Assembly: GCF_002979455.1 (NCBI RefSeq)
Contig: NZ_PCOU01000011.1
Span: 1-64,000, forward strand
Direction of reading: 5' to 3'
DNA from: Chryseobacterium sp. MYb7
Lineage (GTDB): Bacteria; Bacteroidota; Bacteroidia; Flavobacteriales; Weeksellaceae
Length of the DNA: 64,000 bases
Shown here: positions 62,996 to 64,000 of the stretch, in pieces
Position numbering within the stretch: position 1 is the first letter of the stretch
Layout of the letters: every line of letters begins with the position of its first letter
The notes under the pieces: model-generated
What the model saw: the letters and a program-made list of their open reading frames with translations, nothing else
Told to the model about the DNA's origin: nothing
Databases searched by the model: none
Position numbers and translations under genes: made by a program

Positions 62996-63418
62996 TTATT
63001 TACTTAAGTCTTCTTTTACTTTTGAAGCTCCTTTTTTGGCCGCTTCCTTAGCATCTTTTCCAGCTTCCTGTGCTCCGGTTTTAATATCTTTTCCTACTTT
63101 ATTAGCTTCAGTTTTGATATCTTGTCCGGCTTTATGAAGATCTTGTTTCGTTTTATCTGCAGTTGCATCAATTTTATCTTTAGCCTTCTGAGCAGCAGCA
63201 TCAATTTTATTACCAGCTGCGTCTACTTTAGCCTTTACATCTTCTTTGGCATCGTTGATTTTTGCTGTATCCACTGTGTTTGGAGTTTCTGTAACGGTAG
63301 TTGTAGTAGTGGTAACGGATCCGTCAGAATTTTCTACCTGCTCTGTTTTTGTTGTTGATTTTGTGCATGCTACAGTGAAAACTGAGATCACTACAGCTGC
63401 AAGGATTTGTTTTTTCAT
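62996..63418 (-). CDS. LEA-like Lys/Ala/Asp-rich lipoprotein
   Basis: A 140-residue lipoprotein (lipobox FTVAC). A Thr/Val-rich segment (SVTTTTTTVTET) is followed by a long amphipathic helical region of repeated A-x-K-x-x-D-K units (about residues 60-138), similar to late-embryogenesis-abundant or YtxH-like proteins. Likely anchored in an envelope membrane; a role in desiccation or membrane protection is only suggested by composition. A second Lys-rich lipoprotein gene lies 27 bp upstream on the same strand. Confidence 0.75.
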   Translation of the reverse strand: MKKQILAAVVISVFTVACTKSTTKTEQVENSDGSVTTTTTTVTETPNTVDTAKINDAKEDVKAKVDAAGNKIDAAAQKAKDKIDATADKTKQDLHKAGQDIKTEANKVGKDIKTGAQEAGKDAKEAAKKGASKVKEDLSK

Positions 63419-63445
63419 ATTGTATATTGTTTAATGATGTCGGGT

Positions 63446-63808
63446 TTATTGTGTTTTAGTGTCTGATGCTGAAGGGGTTTCAGAAGCCTTCTGTTTCTTT
63501 TCGGCCTCAGCCTTTTTCTTTTCCTCTTCCTGTTTTGCTTTATTTTCTTTTTCCAGCTCTGCTTTTATCTTATTCTCTTCTTCCTGAAGCTTTTTAGCCT
63601 GCTTTACTGAATCAAGATATTGAGGGGAAGACATTCTTATCTTTCGGGCAATATCTACTGAAACAGCTCCTGTGGAAAAGGAATCAACAGCTGCTGTATC
63701 ATACTTGATCATCACTTCCTGTTCTGCACCAAATCCCGGAGATTCTTTCTTCGAGCAGGCAGTAAAGAGGAGTGTAAAGACGAAAATCGCAGACAATATA
63801 TTTTTCAT
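63446..63808 (-). CDS. Lys/Glu-rich lipoprotein
   Basis: A 120-residue lipoprotein (lipobox LLFTAC). A short soluble segment (EVMIKYDTAAVDSFSTGAVSVDIARKIRMSS) precedes a highly charged Lys/Glu/Ala helix (about residues 70-110). No family is recognised. It lies 27 bp before the LEA-like gene, and its start is five bases after the stop of the upstream nuclease gene, so the three are likely one transcript. Confidence 0.72.
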   Translation of the reverse strand: MKNILSAIFVFTLLFTACSKKESPGFGAEQEVMIKYDTAAVDSFSTGAVSVDIARKIRMSSPQYLDSVKQAKKLQEEENKIKAELEKENKAKQEEEKKKAEAEKKQKASETPSASDTKTQ

Positions 63809-63812
63809 GGAA

Positions 63813-64000
63813 CTAATTTAGCAGAAATTCTGCAATTACGGGATAATGATCCGATAATTTCACAGACTGATCTACTTTATAGCTAAGAGGAATAATGGAT
63901 TTTGAACTGAAGATATAATCAATTCTCAGAGGAACTTTATAGTCATGAAAACTGCTTGCACTTCCTTTTCCCGCTACCAGAAAGGCATCCTGAAGATCCT
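63813..64000 (-). CDS. Endonuclease/exonuclease/phosphatase family protein, C-terminal part
   Basis: Partial: the gene runs off the right edge. The 61 codons read backwards from 64000 to the stop at 63813-63815 include PLRIDYIFSS and KLSDHYPVIAEF. These are the RIDYI and SDH(Y/F)P motifs that end the exonuclease III / DNase I-like fold, with the catalytic Asp-His pair. Members include secreted nucleases and phosphodiesterases; the substrate cannot be told from this fragment. Confidence 0.8.
   Translation of the reverse strand, partial: DLQDAFLVAGKGSASSFHDYKVPLRIDYIFSSKSIIPLSYKVDQSVKLSDHYPVIAEFLLN

Overview
The window looks like a chromosomal segment of a flavobacterium close to Chryseobacterium (Bacteroidota, Weeksellaceae). 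The evidence is AT-rich coding sequence, many promoters with the Bacteroidota -7 box TAnnTTTG, a SusC/SusD pair, a Flavobacteriia-type division and cell wall (dcw) cluster with an FtsL-like gene, and several small families typical of this group (DUF2795 next to secA, DUF2797, bacilliredoxin, GH3-like). No tRNA, rRNA, CRISPR array, prophage or insertion sequence was seen.

Layout. 1-667: non-coding, with dispersed repeats. 668-7254: a PA0069-type radical SAM protein, two small proteins, a large AsmA-like envelope protein, a DUF2797 protein and a nucleotide-sugar epimerase. 7391-10813: DUF2795 and secA. 10964-20010: an iron-uptake type cluster, TonB receptor - TonB receptor - PepSY membrane protein - TonB receptor - PepSY membrane protein. 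20090-22012: ROK sugar kinase and msrA. 22264-27082 (minus): susD and a susC gene broken by one in-frame stop codon. 27413-30423: a secreted PI-PLC-like phospholipase convergent with a secreted metallophosphoesterase.

30498-41266 is the most unusual part. A one-TM protein of unknown family, a possible structured RNA, a short secreted Thr/Gly/Glu-rich peptide, a lipoprotein TPR histidine kinase and two tandem LuxR-type response regulators come first. They are followed by a tight ten-gene operon: a small Cys/His protein, YegP/DUF1508, a type I restriction N-terminal (HSDR_N-like) nuclease domain protein, a Cys-rich SH3 lipoprotein, a bPH-SHOCT protein, a TM2 protein, a small membrane protein, a TerB-like protein, a four-TM coiled-coil protein and a vWA-like lipoprotein. 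Three promoters here (minus-strand gene 30498-31304, the second response regulator, the ten-gene operon) carry the same 16-bp inverted repeat TTACGGnnnnCCGTAA, or a close variant, exactly 21 bp upstream of the -7 box. That is where a LuxR-family activator would bind. I read this as one regulon: a membrane sensor and paired regulators controlling a TerB/vWA/nuclease envelope system, possibly for stress or defence. The function is inferred, not shown.

41328-43218 (minus) holds an ElaA-like acetyltransferase, the EngB GTPase and an alpha/beta hydrolase. 43491-60270 is the dcw cluster: mraZ, rsmH, ftsL-like, ftsI, murE, mraY, murD, ftsW, murG, murC, ftsQ, ftsA, ftsZ, then a GatB/YqeY protein; murF and ddl are not in it. 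mraZ is preceded by 10-bp spaced TGGGA repeats, the expected MraZ operator. 60729-64000: bacilliredoxin, GH3-family protein, two Lys-rich lipoproteins and the end of an endonuclease/exonuclease/phosphatase gene that runs off the right edge.
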